DNA of 64,000 nucleotides from Flavobacteriaceae bacterium UBA1682 (GCA_002320285.1 DCKE01000021.1:93779-157778), one strand, 5' to 3'; counted from the first letter of the stretch, positions 55,161-63,670 are shown. Made by a program: numbers and translations. The notes: generated by a model from the letters alone, not told the origin.

Positions 55161-55171
55161 ATAACTTATCT

Positions 55172-55185
55172 TTTACATTTGTAAA
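55172..55185. promoter_or_regulatory. Palindromic site 2 (perfect TTTACA-TT-TGTAAA)
   Basis: The best site of the array, a 14-base inverted repeat. Its centre is 24 bases from site 1, where the -33 element of the carboxypeptidase promoter should be. Confidence 0.65.
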
Positions 55186-55206
55186 CAATCAAATCTTTCC
55201 CTTTGT

Positions 55207-55218
55207 TTACAATTGTAA
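55207..55218. promoter_or_regulatory. Palindromic site 3
   Basis: TTACA-AT-TGTAA, centred 34 bases from site 2. It lies upstream of both divergent promoters. Confidence 0.5.
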
Positions 55219-55371
55219 CAATTTTAATTTAAAAATACCTACAGCTTGTCGCTGCTTTACAAAAAAAATATTCTCGTAATTATATAGGTACACAAAACTT
55301 TGTTATTCAGTTTATTGAATATCTCTATTTAAATGAAAACTTTACTGTATTTTTTCTAACCAACACATTAA

Positions 55372-55385
55372 TTTGCATTTGTAAA
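55372..55385. promoter_or_regulatory. Palindromic site 4, covering the -33 element of the XRE promoter
   Basis: TTTGCA-TT-TGTAAA, one mismatch from the perfect palindrome. Its first bases, TTTG (55372-55375), form the -33 element of the regulator promoter. Confidence 0.6.
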
Positions 55386-55395
55386 CATAATTTTA

Positions 55396-55407
55396 TTACA
55401 TTTGTAA
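55396..55407. promoter_or_regulatory. Palindromic site 5, covering the -7 element of the XRE promoter
   Basis: TTACA-TT-TGTAA. It contains TACATTTG (55397-55404) on the plus strand, 21 bases after the -33 TTTG of site 4. A repressor bound here would block RNA polymerase. Confidence 0.65.
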
Positions 55408-55440
55408 ACACTTCAATTGTTAAATTTCAACAAATCAACT

Positions 55441-55956
55441 ATGGATAACTTTGTAAATCGCTTGGAATTTTTACTACAACATTATGAGTTTACCGCCTCC
55501 ACATTTGCGGATAAAATTGGCGTACAACGCTCTAGTTTGTCTCACCTTTTGTCGGGTAGAAACAAACCCAGCTTGGATTTAATCATGAAAATTTACGATG
55601 CTTTTCCCGAGTTAAACCTCTATTGGTTATTAAAAGGTGAAGGAGTTTATACGGACAAAAATTCAACTTCCACCGCCGCTGTTTCACCCTCACTTTTTTC
55701 TGAAACCAACGAAATTACAAGCCGCAGTATTCCCGTTGAAATTTCAAAATCCAGCCCTTTAGAAACAGTCGAACAGCCTGTCGAATCCTCGAAAATAAAT
55801 TCAAAAATTGAAGCGGATGAAATTGCTGCTGAAGAAAAAACAGCAGCGATGAATCCACCCAAAACAGACCTAAAAAAAATCTGCTCAACCAGAGAGATTG
55901 AGCAGATCGTTATATTTTATAAAGACGGATCTTTTAGCAATTACTTGCCAAACTAA
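55441..55956 (+). CDS. XRE-family helix-turn-helix regulator
   Basis: 171 residues from the ATG at 55441 (a TTG at 55417 would add eight). The HTH domain covers about 1-66, with the recognition region in FADKIGVQRSSLSHLLSGRN and a YWLLKGEG end typical of CI/Cro-like repressors. A Ser/Glu-rich linker (70-135) leads to a short C-terminal module (REIEQIVIFYKDGSFSNYLP) seen in flavobacterial XRE proteins. Its promoter is overlaid by palindromes, which suggests negative autoregulation. The stop overlaps the convergent acyltransferase stop by four bases. Confidence 0.88.
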   Translation: MDNFVNRLEFLLQHYEFTASTFADKIGVQRSSLSHLLSGRNKPSLDLIMKIYDAFPELNLYWLLKGEGVYTDKNSTSTAAVSPSLFSETNEITSRSIPVEISKSSPLETVEQPVESSKINSKIEADEIAAEEKTAAMNPPKTDLKKICSTREIEQIVIFYKDGSFSNYLPN

Positions 55957-56513
55957 TCCGAGTTGGGGACAAAACTATTGGCCTTCTTTTTTCCGTGAAC
56001 ATCCGCGTAAAGACCTTGAAGAAAAAACAGGTCTTTTTCAAAATCGCCGGTTGGCCAAAACGGCTCAAAAAATTTCACTTCCTTTTTGCCGTAATTAAAA
56101 GCAACGGGGATGATAGGCACCCCTGCTTTTTGAGCAATATAGTAAAAACCACTTTTCCAAGTTCCGACTTTTTTTCTGGTGCCCTCCGGTGCGATTGCCA
56201 ATCTAAAGATGTCCTTCGATTCAAAAATAGCAGCAATCGCTTCAACTTTATTGGTTTTTTTATCCCGATGAAGCGGCGCTCCACCCATCCACGAAAAATA
56301 ATAATTAAACGGAAATACAAACAATTCCTTTTTAGCGACGAAATTCATGTCCAGCTGCAAGATTCCACGGGTAAATACCCCGATGTAAAAATCGTGCCAA
56401 CTGGTATGCGGCACCACAATCATCACACATTTTTTTATTTGTGGATCCAAGGTACCTGAAATCTTCCATCCCATTAATCCGTGAAAGATCCATTGATAAA
56501 GCTTTTTCTTCAT
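55953..56513 (-). CDS. PlsC-like lysophospholipid acyltransferase
   Basis: 186 residues with the acyltransferase motifs HTSWHDF (H-x4-D), a GAPLHRDK block and APEGTRKK (the E-G-T acyl-acceptor motif). It lacks an obvious long membrane anchor, consistent with the short soluble-like GPAT/AGPAT relatives common in Bacteroidota. It could acylate lysophosphatidic acid or a glycolipid. It is convergent with the XRE gene and divergent from the SpeE-like gene. Confidence 0.82.
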   Translation of the reverse strand: MKKKLYQWIFHGLMGWKISGTLDPQIKKCVMIVVPHTSWHDFYIGVFTRGILQLDMNFVAKKELFVFPFNYYFSWMGGAPLHRDKKTNKVEAIAAIFESKDIFRLAIAPEGTRKKVGTWKSGFYYIAQKAGVPIIPVAFNYGKKEVKFFEPFWPTGDFEKDLFFLQGLYADVHGKKKANSFVPNSD

Positions 56514-56542
56514 TTGTCAATTATATACCGCTAAAATACATT

Positions 56543-56550
56543 TATATTTG
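56543..56550 (+). promoter_or_regulatory. -7 element (TATATTTG) of the SpeE-like gene
   Basis: An exact TAnnTTTG box 18 bases before the ATG at 56569; no TTG at the expected distance. Confidence 0.5.
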
Positions 56551-56568
56551 TAGTTTACAATCCTAAAT

Positions 56569-57231
56569 ATGATCGCGCGTTTCTTAAGCTTTTTTATTCC
56601 TGTAACCATAAAAAAAATCCCTTCTAAAATTAATTCCACCTTAGAAGTAACCTGGAACAACGGCAAGTTGGTTTTGGACACCCCCCACACCAACTACTCC
56701 TATGGCAATCTACAGAAAATTCTAAGACGCGGATTGCGCGCTATTGGTTTTACCAAGATCAAGGAGATGGATTCCGTATTAATACTCGGACTCGGTGCCG
56801 GTAGTGTAGTCGACACTCTGAGGAATGAAATTGGTTATACAAATAAAATCACCAGTATTGAACTGGATCACGCTGTGATTGAGGTAGGCAAAAAATTCTT
56901 TCAACTCGAACAATTCGACAATCACGAAATACTAACCATAGATGTTTTTGAATTTGCCTTAAAGAATACACTACAATACGACCTGATCATCTTAGATGTT
57001 TTTCAAGATGCACAGATGCCCAATTTTTTATTTGAAAAGTATTTTATCGATCACCTTAAAATGATGTTCGCCTCAGGCAGTACGCTATTGTTTAATACCA
57101 TTACCTTAAATCCAGAACACAACCACAGAAACACCATGTACATAGAACAGTTTGATCGCGATGAATATCACGTCAAGCGTTTATCGAAAATACAAAATCA
57201 CAACGAAATCATTATTATTAAAAAACTATAA
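56569..57231 (+). CDS. Spermidine-synthase-like (SpeE-family) protein
   Basis: 220 residues with the Rossmann core of the polyamine aminopropyltransferase family: SVLILGLGAGSVVDTL (SAM/dcSAM loop), TSIELDHAVIEVGKKFF and DLIILDVFQDAQMPNF. The N-terminal beta barrel is short, so real spermidine synthase activity is doubtful; the group is better called SpeE-like methyltransferase fold. It is the first of three plus-strand genes leading to the GNAT-like gene. Confidence 0.78.
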   Translation: MIARFLSFFIPVTIKKIPSKINSTLEVTWNNGKLVLDTPHTNYSYGNLQKILRRGLRAIGFTKIKEMDSVLILGLGAGSVVDTLRNEIGYTNKITSIELDHAVIEVGKKFFQLEQFDNHEILTIDVFEFALKNTLQYDLIILDVFQDAQMPNFLFEKYFIDHLKMMFASGSTLLFNTITLNPEHNHRNTMYIEQFDRDEYHVKRLSKIQNHNEIIIIKKL

Positions 57232-57254
57232 ACACCGTTTCCATTATATTTCTT

Positions 57255-57262
57255 TATTTTTG
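57255..57262 (+). promoter_or_regulatory. -7 element (TATTTTTG) before the outer-membrane protein gene
   Basis: An exact TAnnTTTG box 20 bases before the ATG at 57282. It would give a short leader. Confidence 0.45.
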
Positions 57263-57281
57263 AGAAACTAAACTTTGTAAA

Positions 57282-58142
57282 ATGTTTCAAAAACCCCTAT
57301 TTTTTTTATCTATATTATTGAGTTGCAATTTATATGCCCAACATACTACAGAAGTAAATTCTAACCGCCCCAGTCAGTCTATGGGAGCCTTTTCGGTTGG
57401 AAAAACCGTGTTTCAACTCGAAGCCGGTGGAGTTTTTCACGATGACCCCAGTACTGATAACGTCAAACATCAGTATGCCGCAGAAGTACAACTTCGATAC
57501 GGCGCCTTTTTAGAAACACTCGAATTGATTGCCGATCTAAACTTCGCCAAACAAGACTTTTATACTCCTATCGACGGAGCCTCTTCTACCGGATTTTCCA
57601 ATATAGAGCTCGGTGCTAAATATTTGATTTACGATCCGTTTAAAAACTACGAAGAAAAAATTAATGTGTACAGCTGGAAAGCGAACCACCGTTTTAAGTG
57701 GCGCAGACTAATTCCAGCCGTAGCCATCTACGCAGGCGCAACAGCCAAGCCTACAGGTGTGTTTTCAGGCCCTGACGCGCCGGAACTAAGCCCAAAGGTC
57801 ATAGTGATCGCCCAACAACATTTTAGCCAGAAATGGGCGCTAATTACAAACCTGATCGCAGACAAACTCAGTTCAGAAGAATATCGCGGTTATGGGTATG
57901 TACTAACACTGACGCATGGCATCAACAACCAATGGTCTGTATTTGCAGAGAATCAAGGATACAAAAATGATTTTTATAAGGATATGAATTTTAGAGCAGG
58001 CGCCGCAACCCTAATTGACAAAAACATGCAAATTGACTTTTCTGCAGGTATGAATCTTCGAGAAAGCCATTCGTCTTTTTTTGCACAAGTAGGTCTTTCT
58101 TGGCGATTTGATAAAAACCACCAGTCGGTAGAATTAAAATAA
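57282..58142 (+). CDS. Outer-membrane beta-barrel protein, MetA-pathway transporter-like
   Basis: 286 residues with a signal peptide (PLFFLSILLSCNLYAQ). The mature part begins NSNRPSQSMGAFSVGKTVFQLEAG, which matches the phenol-degradation MetA-pathway/transporter-like group of outer-membrane barrels, and has many amphipathic strands ending near SWRF. Substrate unknown. It lies 5 bases before the GNAT-like gene, so the two are co-transcribed. Confidence 0.75.
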   Translation: MFQKPLFFLSILLSCNLYAQHTTEVNSNRPSQSMGAFSVGKTVFQLEAGGVFHDDPSTDNVKHQYAAEVQLRYGAFLETLELIADLNFAKQDFYTPIDGASSTGFSNIELGAKYLIYDPFKNYEEKINVYSWKANHRFKWRRLIPAVAIYAGATAKPTGVFSGPDAPELSPKVIVIAQQHFSQKWALITNLIADKLSSEEYRGYGYVLTLTHGINNQWSVFAENQGYKNDFYKDMNFRAGAATLIDKNMQIDFSAGMNLRESHSSFFAQVGLSWRFDKNHQSVELK

Positions 58143-58147
58143 ACAAA

Positions 58148-59278
58148 ATGATAGAGATAAGAGAAGCTATTACGGATCGCGAAATGATGGACTTTGTCAA
58201 ATTTCCATTTTCACTGTATAAGGGAAATCCGTATTGGGTTCCCCCTTTGATAAAAGATGAATTTAAGAGCTTTAATAAAAACAACGATATTTTTAAAAGT
58301 GTAACGGTTCAATACTTTCTCGCCTATAAAGACGGTCAAATCGTCGGGCGCATCGCAGGATGCATCAACTGGATCGAAGTGCGAGAACTACAGAAATCCA
58401 AGGTGCGTTTTGGGTGGATAGACATGATCGACGATATCGAAGTGACCAAAGCGCTGTTAAAAAAAGTAGAGGATCTCGGTAGACAAAATCAATTATCCTA
58501 TATCGAAGGCCCAATGGGTTTTTCCAATATGGACAAGGCCGGTATGCTGACCGAAGGTTTTGACTATATTGCAACGATGATCGGTATTTACAATATGGAA
58601 TACTATCCAAAACACTTGGAGCAACTCGGTTATACCACCGAAGCTGAATGGATGGAATACAAACTCGACATCAATACTTTTAATCCCGATAAAATTAACG
58701 TTATGGCCGGTTTGGTTTCCAAACGTTATGAGGTTAAATTACTCGAATTTAAAACGATCAAAGAGCTATTGCCCTATGTAGATGAAATGTTTGGCCTACT
58801 TAACAAAACCTACGCCAACCTACAGAGTTTCGTGCCTATACAACAGTTTCAAATAGAACACTATAAGAAAAAATACCTGTCCTTTATACATCCGGAATTT
58901 ATTTCCTGTGTTATGGACAAAAACCATAAGATGATCGGCTTCTCCATAACGATGCCGTCCTTCTCCAAAGCATTTCAAAAGGCCAATGGAAGTTTATTCC
59001 CCTTCGGTTTCTGGCACTTGCTACAAGCCGTAAAGAAAAACCACCATGCCGAATTTTACTTGATCGGAATCGATCCGGAATATCAAAATAAGGGCGTCAA
59101 CGCCTTGATGTTTAAAGAGATTTATGACAACTTTATCAAACGAGGCATCACCTTTATCGAAACCAATCCCCTATTAGTGGAAAACAATAAAATCCAACAA
59201 TTGTGGAAACAGTTTAGTCCAATCATTCACAAACGGAGAAAAACGTTTAAGAAGGAACTCGTGAGTCGTGAGTCGTGA
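58148..59278 (+). CDS. GNAT-like N-acyltransferase family protein, candidate ceramide synthase
   Basis: 376 residues. An N-terminal module (REAITDREMMDFVKFPFSLY, GNPYWVPPLIKDEF) typical of the YghO-like group precedes a GNAT-type core with YIEGPMGFSNMDKAGML and a second acetyl-transferase-like half (FYLIGIDPEYQNKGVNALMF, the acyl-CoA/ACP loop). It is convergent with serine palmitoyltransferase at 59420. Some bacterial ceramide synthases are GNAT-related, so N-acylation of a sphingoid base is plausible but not shown. The last codons and the TGA come from a heptamer array. Confidence 0.75.
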   Translation: MIEIREAITDREMMDFVKFPFSLYKGNPYWVPPLIKDEFKSFNKNNDIFKSVTVQYFLAYKDGQIVGRIAGCINWIEVRELQKSKVRFGWIDMIDDIEVTKALLKKVEDLGRQNQLSYIEGPMGFSNMDKAGMLTEGFDYIATMIGIYNMEYYPKHLEQLGYTTEAEWMEYKLDINTFNPDKINVMAGLVSKRYEVKLLEFKTIKELLPYVDEMFGLLNKTYANLQSFVPIQQFQIEHYKKKYLSFIHPEFISCVMDKNHKMIGFSITMPSFSKAFQKANGSLFPFGFWHLLQAVKKNHHAEFYLIGIDPEYQNKGVNALMFKEIYDNFIKRGITFIETNPLLVENNKIQQLWKQFSPIIHKRRKTFKKELVSRES

Positions 59279-59372
59279 GTCGTGAATCGTGAGTCGTGAG
59301 TCGAAAAACGAGAATCAAAAAACGAGAATCAAAAAACGAGAATCAAAAAACGAGAATCGAAAAACGAGAATA
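59261..59372. repeat. Heptamer array 3 (16 contiguous 7-base units)
   Basis: Six GTGAGTC units (one GTGAATC) at 59261-59302, then ten units alternating RAAAAAC and GAGAATC at 59303-59372, all in a single 7-base phase. The first 18 bases (59261-59278) encode the end of the GNAT-like protein, including its stop; the last unit is 3 bases from the terminator. Confidence 0.92.
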
Positions 59373-59375
59373 GAT

Positions 59376-59408
59376 AAAAAAAGCTTCCTTTTCAGGAAGC
59401 TTTTTTTT
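59376..59408. terminator. Bidirectional terminator between the GNAT-like and spt genes
   Basis: AGCTTCCT (59382-59389) pairs with AGGAAGCT (59394-59401), with A-run and T-run flanks that extend the stem. Confidence 0.93.
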
Positions 59409-59419
59409 ATATCAATGCC

Positions 59420-60688
59420 TTAAGAAGCATCGCTGACATCAACCGTAGTTCTGTTGGCGATTTCCTTGTAAGTACCGTTTTCTAATTTCTCTCTAACCGC
59501 TTCATATGCCGCTAAAGTTTCTGTGATATCCTCCATGGTATGTGAGGTCGTTGGAATCATTCTCAACAAGATAATTCCCTTAGGAATAACCGGGTAAACA
59601 ACAATCGATAAGAAAATACTGTAATTCTCTCTTAAATCATTTACCAATACCATCGCTTCTGGTATACTTCCCTCAAGATATACAGGAGTCACACAAGTAT
59701 TGGTATCTCCGATATTAAATCCTTTATCCTTTAATCCGTTTTGTAAAGCATTTACATTTTCCCAAAGTTTGGCTTTTAACTCCGGTTGGGTTCTCAATAA
59801 GTCCAAACGCGTCAAAGCTCCTTTAACAAAAATCATTGGAAGTGCCTTAGCAAACATTTGAGAACGCAAGTTATATTTCAAATAATCGATAATATCTTGA
59901 TCCGCAGCAACAAATGCTCCTATACTAGCCATAGACTTAGCAAAAGTAGAAAAGTACACATCGATACCATCTTGACACCCTTGCTCTTCTCCTGCTCCTG
60001 CTCCAGTAGCTCCAAGAGTACCAAAACCATGGGCATCATCGACCAACAATCTAAAGTTATAATGCTCTTTTAAGGCAATAATTTCTTTCAATTTACCTTG
60101 TTGACCACGCATTCCAAAAACACCTTCCGTAATTACCAAAATTCCGCCACCTGTGGTTTCAGCCATTTTAGTTGCACGTTGTAAGTTTTTTTCAAAACTT
60201 TCGATATCGTTATGTTTGTATGTAAAACGTTTTCCCATGTGCAAACGAACTCCGTCGATAATACAAGCATGTGAATCCACATCGTAAACAATCACATCAT
60301 TTTTCGTTACCAAAGCGTCGATGATCGAAACCATTCCTTGGTATCCAAAGTTTAAAAGATAAGCGGCTTCTTTATCTACAAAAGCAGCCAATTCGTCTTG
60401 AAGCTGTTCGTGCATGGTAGTATGTCCAGACATCATTCGAGCTCCCATAGGATAAGCTGCGCCATATTCTGCCGCCGCTTCAGCATCAACACGACGCACT
60501 TCAGGATGATTAGACAATCCGAGGTAATCGTTGATACTCCAATTGATAATTTCTTTGCCATGAAACATCATACGATTAGACAAAGGTCCTTCTAATTTAG
60601 GGAACACGTAGTATCCTTCAGCTTGTGAAGCCCATTTTCCTAGCGGTCCTTTACTTTTATGTATTCTGTCGAATAAATCATTTATCAT
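59420..60688 (-). CDS. spt: Serine palmitoyltransferase-type aminotransferase (alpha-oxoamine synthase)
   Basis: A 422-residue PLP enzyme of the KBL/BioF/SPT family. D217 and H220 (LLVDDAHGFGTLG) and the PLP lysine K251 (STFAKSMASIGAF) are conserved; PMGARMMSGHT matches SPT-type enzymes of Bacteroidota. It condenses serine with palmitoyl-CoA or acyl-ACP to start sphingolipids. The C-terminal 15 residues are polar and variable. A -7 box (TAATTTTG, minus strand) lies at 60715-60722. BioF or KBL is the alternative, but length and sequence fit SPT best. Confidence 0.87.
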   Translation of the reverse strand: MINDLFDRIHKSKGPLGKWASQAEGYYVFPKLEGPLSNRMMFHGKEIINWSINDYLGLSNHPEVRRVDAEAAAEYGAAYPMGARMMSGHTTMHEQLQDELAAFVDKEAAYLLNFGYQGMVSIIDALVTKNDVIVYDVDSHACIIDGVRLHMGKRFTYKHNDIESFEKNLQRATKMAETTGGGILVITEGVFGMRGQQGKLKEIIALKEHYNFRLLVDDAHGFGTLGATGAGAGEEQGCQDGIDVYFSTFAKSMASIGAFVAADQDIIDYLKYNLRSQMFAKALPMIFVKGALTRLDLLRTQPELKAKLWENVNALQNGLKDKGFNIGDTNTCVTPVYLEGSIPEAMVLVNDLRENYSIFLSIVVYPVIPKGIILLRMIPTTSHTMEDITETLAAYEAVREKLENGTYKEIANRTTVDVSDAS

Positions 60689-61061
60689 AATATAGCTATG
60701 TTTAAAACAATGCGCAAAATTAATGATATTTTATATGCAATCATAATATTTAGCTATCAATTTTATCTGCCAAAGCCTTAGAATACAAGTTGTTTTTAAA
60801 GGAAAAAAGTTAAAAACAAAAATAGTTCTCAATCTCAACTTTAAAATACAAGACTTCATTCAAATCATTTATTATAATATGACGCAGTTAAAAAAACACC
60901 CGCTTGCCGATATTTATTTTTTCATTGTTTTTTTTTTATTTTCATCAATTAAACAACTCCATTTATATAATATTATCAATAGCCCTTAAACTGCGAAATT
61001 TGTGTAAAAAAAATGGCTTTTCGTATGAAAAGCCATTTTTGTACCAAAAATATAATTCGAA
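60689..61061. other. 373-base gap without a gene
   Basis: AT-rich. Near 60715-60722 (minus strand TAATTTTG) lies the spt -7 box; at 61006-61040 is the terminator of the E1 fusion gene. In between I see no open frame, RNA or repeat. Confidence 0.6.
61006..61040 (-). terminator. Terminator of the E1 fusion gene
   Basis: AAAAATGGCTTTTC (61009-61022) pairs with GAAAAGCCATTTTT (61027-61040) around GTAT: a perfect 14-bp stem with U-run. Confidence 0.93.
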
Positions 61062-63467
61062 TTAATATAAACTTGGATATTTAGTTGGATTCGCCTCGTT
61101 CATTATAGCGTAAATAGCTTCAAAGACATCTTCTGATGACGGTTTAGAGAAATAATCCCCATCCGTTCCATAAGAAGGTCTGTGAGCCTTAGCCGTAAGT
61201 GTCTGCGGAGCGCTGTCCAAATAACGGTAACCCGCTTGAGTTTCAAGTATTTCTTGCAACAAATATGCCGATGCTCCTCCAGGAACATCCTCATCCACTA
61301 CCAATAAACGATTGGTCTTTTTCAAACTCACTGCAATATCGTGTTTGATATCAAAAGGCAATAAAGACTGACAGTCTATTAATTCGACTTCAATTCCCAA
61401 TTCCAACAATTCTGCAGCAGCTTGCTCAATAACACGTAAGGTCGATCCGTAAGACACTACCGTAATATCCTTTCCTTCTGTGATGGTTTCAACAACACCA
61501 ATCGGCGTTTTGAATTCACCAAGGTTATTTGGCATGGTTTCTTTTAAACGGTATCCGTTTAAACATTCAATAACCAAAGCCGGCTCGTCTGTTTCCAACA
61601 AAGCATTGTAAAAACCTGCGGCCTTAGTCATATTACGCGGTACCAATACATGCATTCCTCTAATCGCATTGATGATCATCCCCATCGGTGAACCCGAATG
61701 CCAGATTCCCTCCAAACGATGTCCTCGTGTACGTACAATAAGCGGTGCTTTTTGCCTACCCGACGTTCTGTATTGTAAAGTAGCTAAATCATCACTCATG
61801 ATCTGAATAGCATACAATAAATAATCTAAATATTGAATTTCAGCAATAGGTCGTAAACCTCTCATGGCCATCCCTATACCTTGTCCTAAAATGGTTGCTT
61901 CACGGATTCCCGCATCGGAAATTCTAGTTTCGCCAAATTTTTCTTGCAATCCTTCCAATCCTTGATTCACATCACCAATATTCCCTGAATCTTCTCCAAA
62001 GATCAAAGCGTTTTCATGTTTCGTGAAAATCGCATCAAAATTGTCTCTCAATACAACTCTTGCATCAACTTCTTCTGCCTGATCGTCATAAGTTGCCGGA
62101 ACCTCAACGATATGAGCTAAACTATCTTTTGAGTTAGAATACAGATTAGAGCTGAATTTCGGTTGAATTTTTTCAAAATACTGCTGAATAAATTCCGCTA
62201 TCGTAGCCTGAGGAGCTTCGTTAATTACCAATCTCAAGATTTTCCTAGCCGTAGATAGGATTTCTTTTCTAATCGGTTCTTTAATCGATTCCAGTTCGTT
62301 GGCGCTTTTTTCAATCGAATCGCGATTAGCACTTTGTACCGCTATACTTCTCAGTAAGCTTACCAGTTCCGTACGCTCGTTTTTAATCGGATCAATATAG
62401 GCGCTCCAAGCTGCTTTTTTAGCTTCTAAAACTTCTTTTTTAAGGATTTGATCCAACTCATCTAAAGATTCCTCTGTTGCGATGCCGTTTTCAATAATCC
62501 AATTTCTCATTTTAGACAAACAATCGAATTCCGCTTCCCATTCTAAGCGCTCTTTGCTCTTATAACGTTCATGAGATCCCGAAGTGGAATGTCCCTGAGG
62601 CTGTGTCAATTGCTGTACATGAATCAAAACCGGCACGTGTTGTTCTCTCGCAATCTGTGAAGCTTTGCTATACGCTTCAATTAATGCGACATAATCCCAA
62701 CCGGCAACACGAATGATTTCGTATCCTTTATTATCTTCATCTCTTTGAAATCCCTTTAAAATTTCTGAGATATTTTCTTTAGTAGTCTGATATTTTGCGT
62801 GAACAGATATTCCGTATTCATCATCCCAAACACTCATAACCATCGGTACCTGTAATACCCCAGCTGCATTAATTGTTTCAAAAAACAGGCCTTCTGATGT
62901 AGAAGCATTACCAATCGTACCCCAAGCAACTTCATTTCCCGCGACAGAAAAATTGTTAGCCGTATCCATATTGGCAAATTCTCTATACACTTTTGAGGCT
63001 TGTGCCAAACCTAAAAGTCTTGGCATTTGTCCTGCAGTTGGAGAAATATCCGCACTCGAGTTTTTCTGAGCCGTTAATTTTTTCCAATCTCCGTTTTCAT
63101 CCAAACTGTGGGTAGCAAAATGCCCTCCCATTTGTCGTCCAGCTGACATCGGATCGTGCTCTAGATCGGAATGTCCAAATAATCCTGCGAAAAACTGCTG
63201 TACATTCAAAGCTCCAATAGCCATCATAAAGGTTTGATCACGGTAATATCCAGAACGGAAATCCCCATCTCTAAACGCTTTGGCCAAGGCTAATTGTGGC
63301 ACTTCCTTCCCATCTCCAAAGATTCCGAATTTCGCCTTCCCAGTCAGTACTTCCCGTCTTCCCAATAAACTACATTCTCTACTGGTACGCGCAATTTTAT
63401 AGTCTTGTAAAACTTCTTTTTTGAAATCTTCAAAAGAAAGAGGTTCTTTTATAGCCGTTTGATTCAT
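61062..63467 (-). CDS. Fused E1 alpha/beta subunit of a 2-oxoacid (branched-chain) dehydrogenase
   Basis: 801 residues. The alpha half (1-430) carries the thiamine diphosphate region with AWGTIGNASTSEGLFFETIN; the usual GDG of this motif is GNA here. The beta half (460-801) has ALIFGEDSGNIGDVNQG, ISDAGIREATILGQGIGMAM, VRTRGHRLEGIWHSGSPMGM and VIEQAAAELL. Members decarboxylate branched-chain 2-oxoacids, giving precursors of the iso-fatty acids common in flavobacteria. E2 and E3 genes are not adjacent. It is monocistronic. Confidence 0.88.
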   Translation of the reverse strand: MNQTAIKEPLSFEDFKKEVLQDYKIARTSRECSLLGRREVLTGKAKFGIFGDGKEVPQLALAKAFRDGDFRSGYYRDQTFMMAIGALNVQQFFAGLFGHSDLEHDPMSAGRQMGGHFATHSLDENGDWKKLTAQKNSSADISPTAGQMPRLLGLAQASKVYREFANMDTANNFSVAGNEVAWGTIGNASTSEGLFFETINAAGVLQVPMVMSVWDDEYGISVHAKYQTTKENISEILKGFQRDEDNKGYEIIRVAGWDYVALIEAYSKASQIAREQHVPVLIHVQQLTQPQGHSTSGSHERYKSKERLEWEAEFDCLSKMRNWIIENGIATEESLDELDQILKKEVLEAKKAAWSAYIDPIKNERTELVSLLRSIAVQSANRDSIEKSANELESIKEPIRKEILSTARKILRLVINEAPQATIAEFIQQYFEKIQPKFSSNLYSNSKDSLAHIVEVPATYDDQAEEVDARVVLRDNFDAIFTKHENALIFGEDSGNIGDVNQGLEGLQEKFGETRISDAGIREATILGQGIGMAMRGLRPIAEIQYLDYLLYAIQIMSDDLATLQYRTSGRQKAPLIVRTRGHRLEGIWHSGSPMGMIINAIRGMHVLVPRNMTKAAGFYNALLETDEPALVIECLNGYRLKETMPNNLGEFKTPIGVVETITEGKDITVVSYGSTLRVIEQAAAELLELGIEVELIDCQSLLPFDIKHDIAVSLKKTNRLLVVDEDVPGGASAYLLQEILETQAGYRYLDSAPQTLTAKAHRPSYGTDGDYFSKPSSEDVFEAIYAIMNEANPTKYPSLY

Positions 63468-63670
63468 AGTAAAACCTTGTGATGAAATAAATAATATTAC
63501 AGGTCACGAATATAAGACAATCTAATTAGAAAAACTAATATATTGATTTTGAAAAAATTCTTAAAAAAAGCCGAATACATTACATTATTCTCTGTCAAAA
63601 CAAAAAACACCTCATTATAACATACTAAATCGATAAAAAACAAACTTTAATTATTAAATTATCAAGGGCG

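Noticed and set aside
55995..56459. 154-codon plus-strand frame opposite the acyltransferase gene
   Set aside because: The minus-strand product has clear PlsC motifs (H-x4-D, EGTR); the plus-strand frame shows none.
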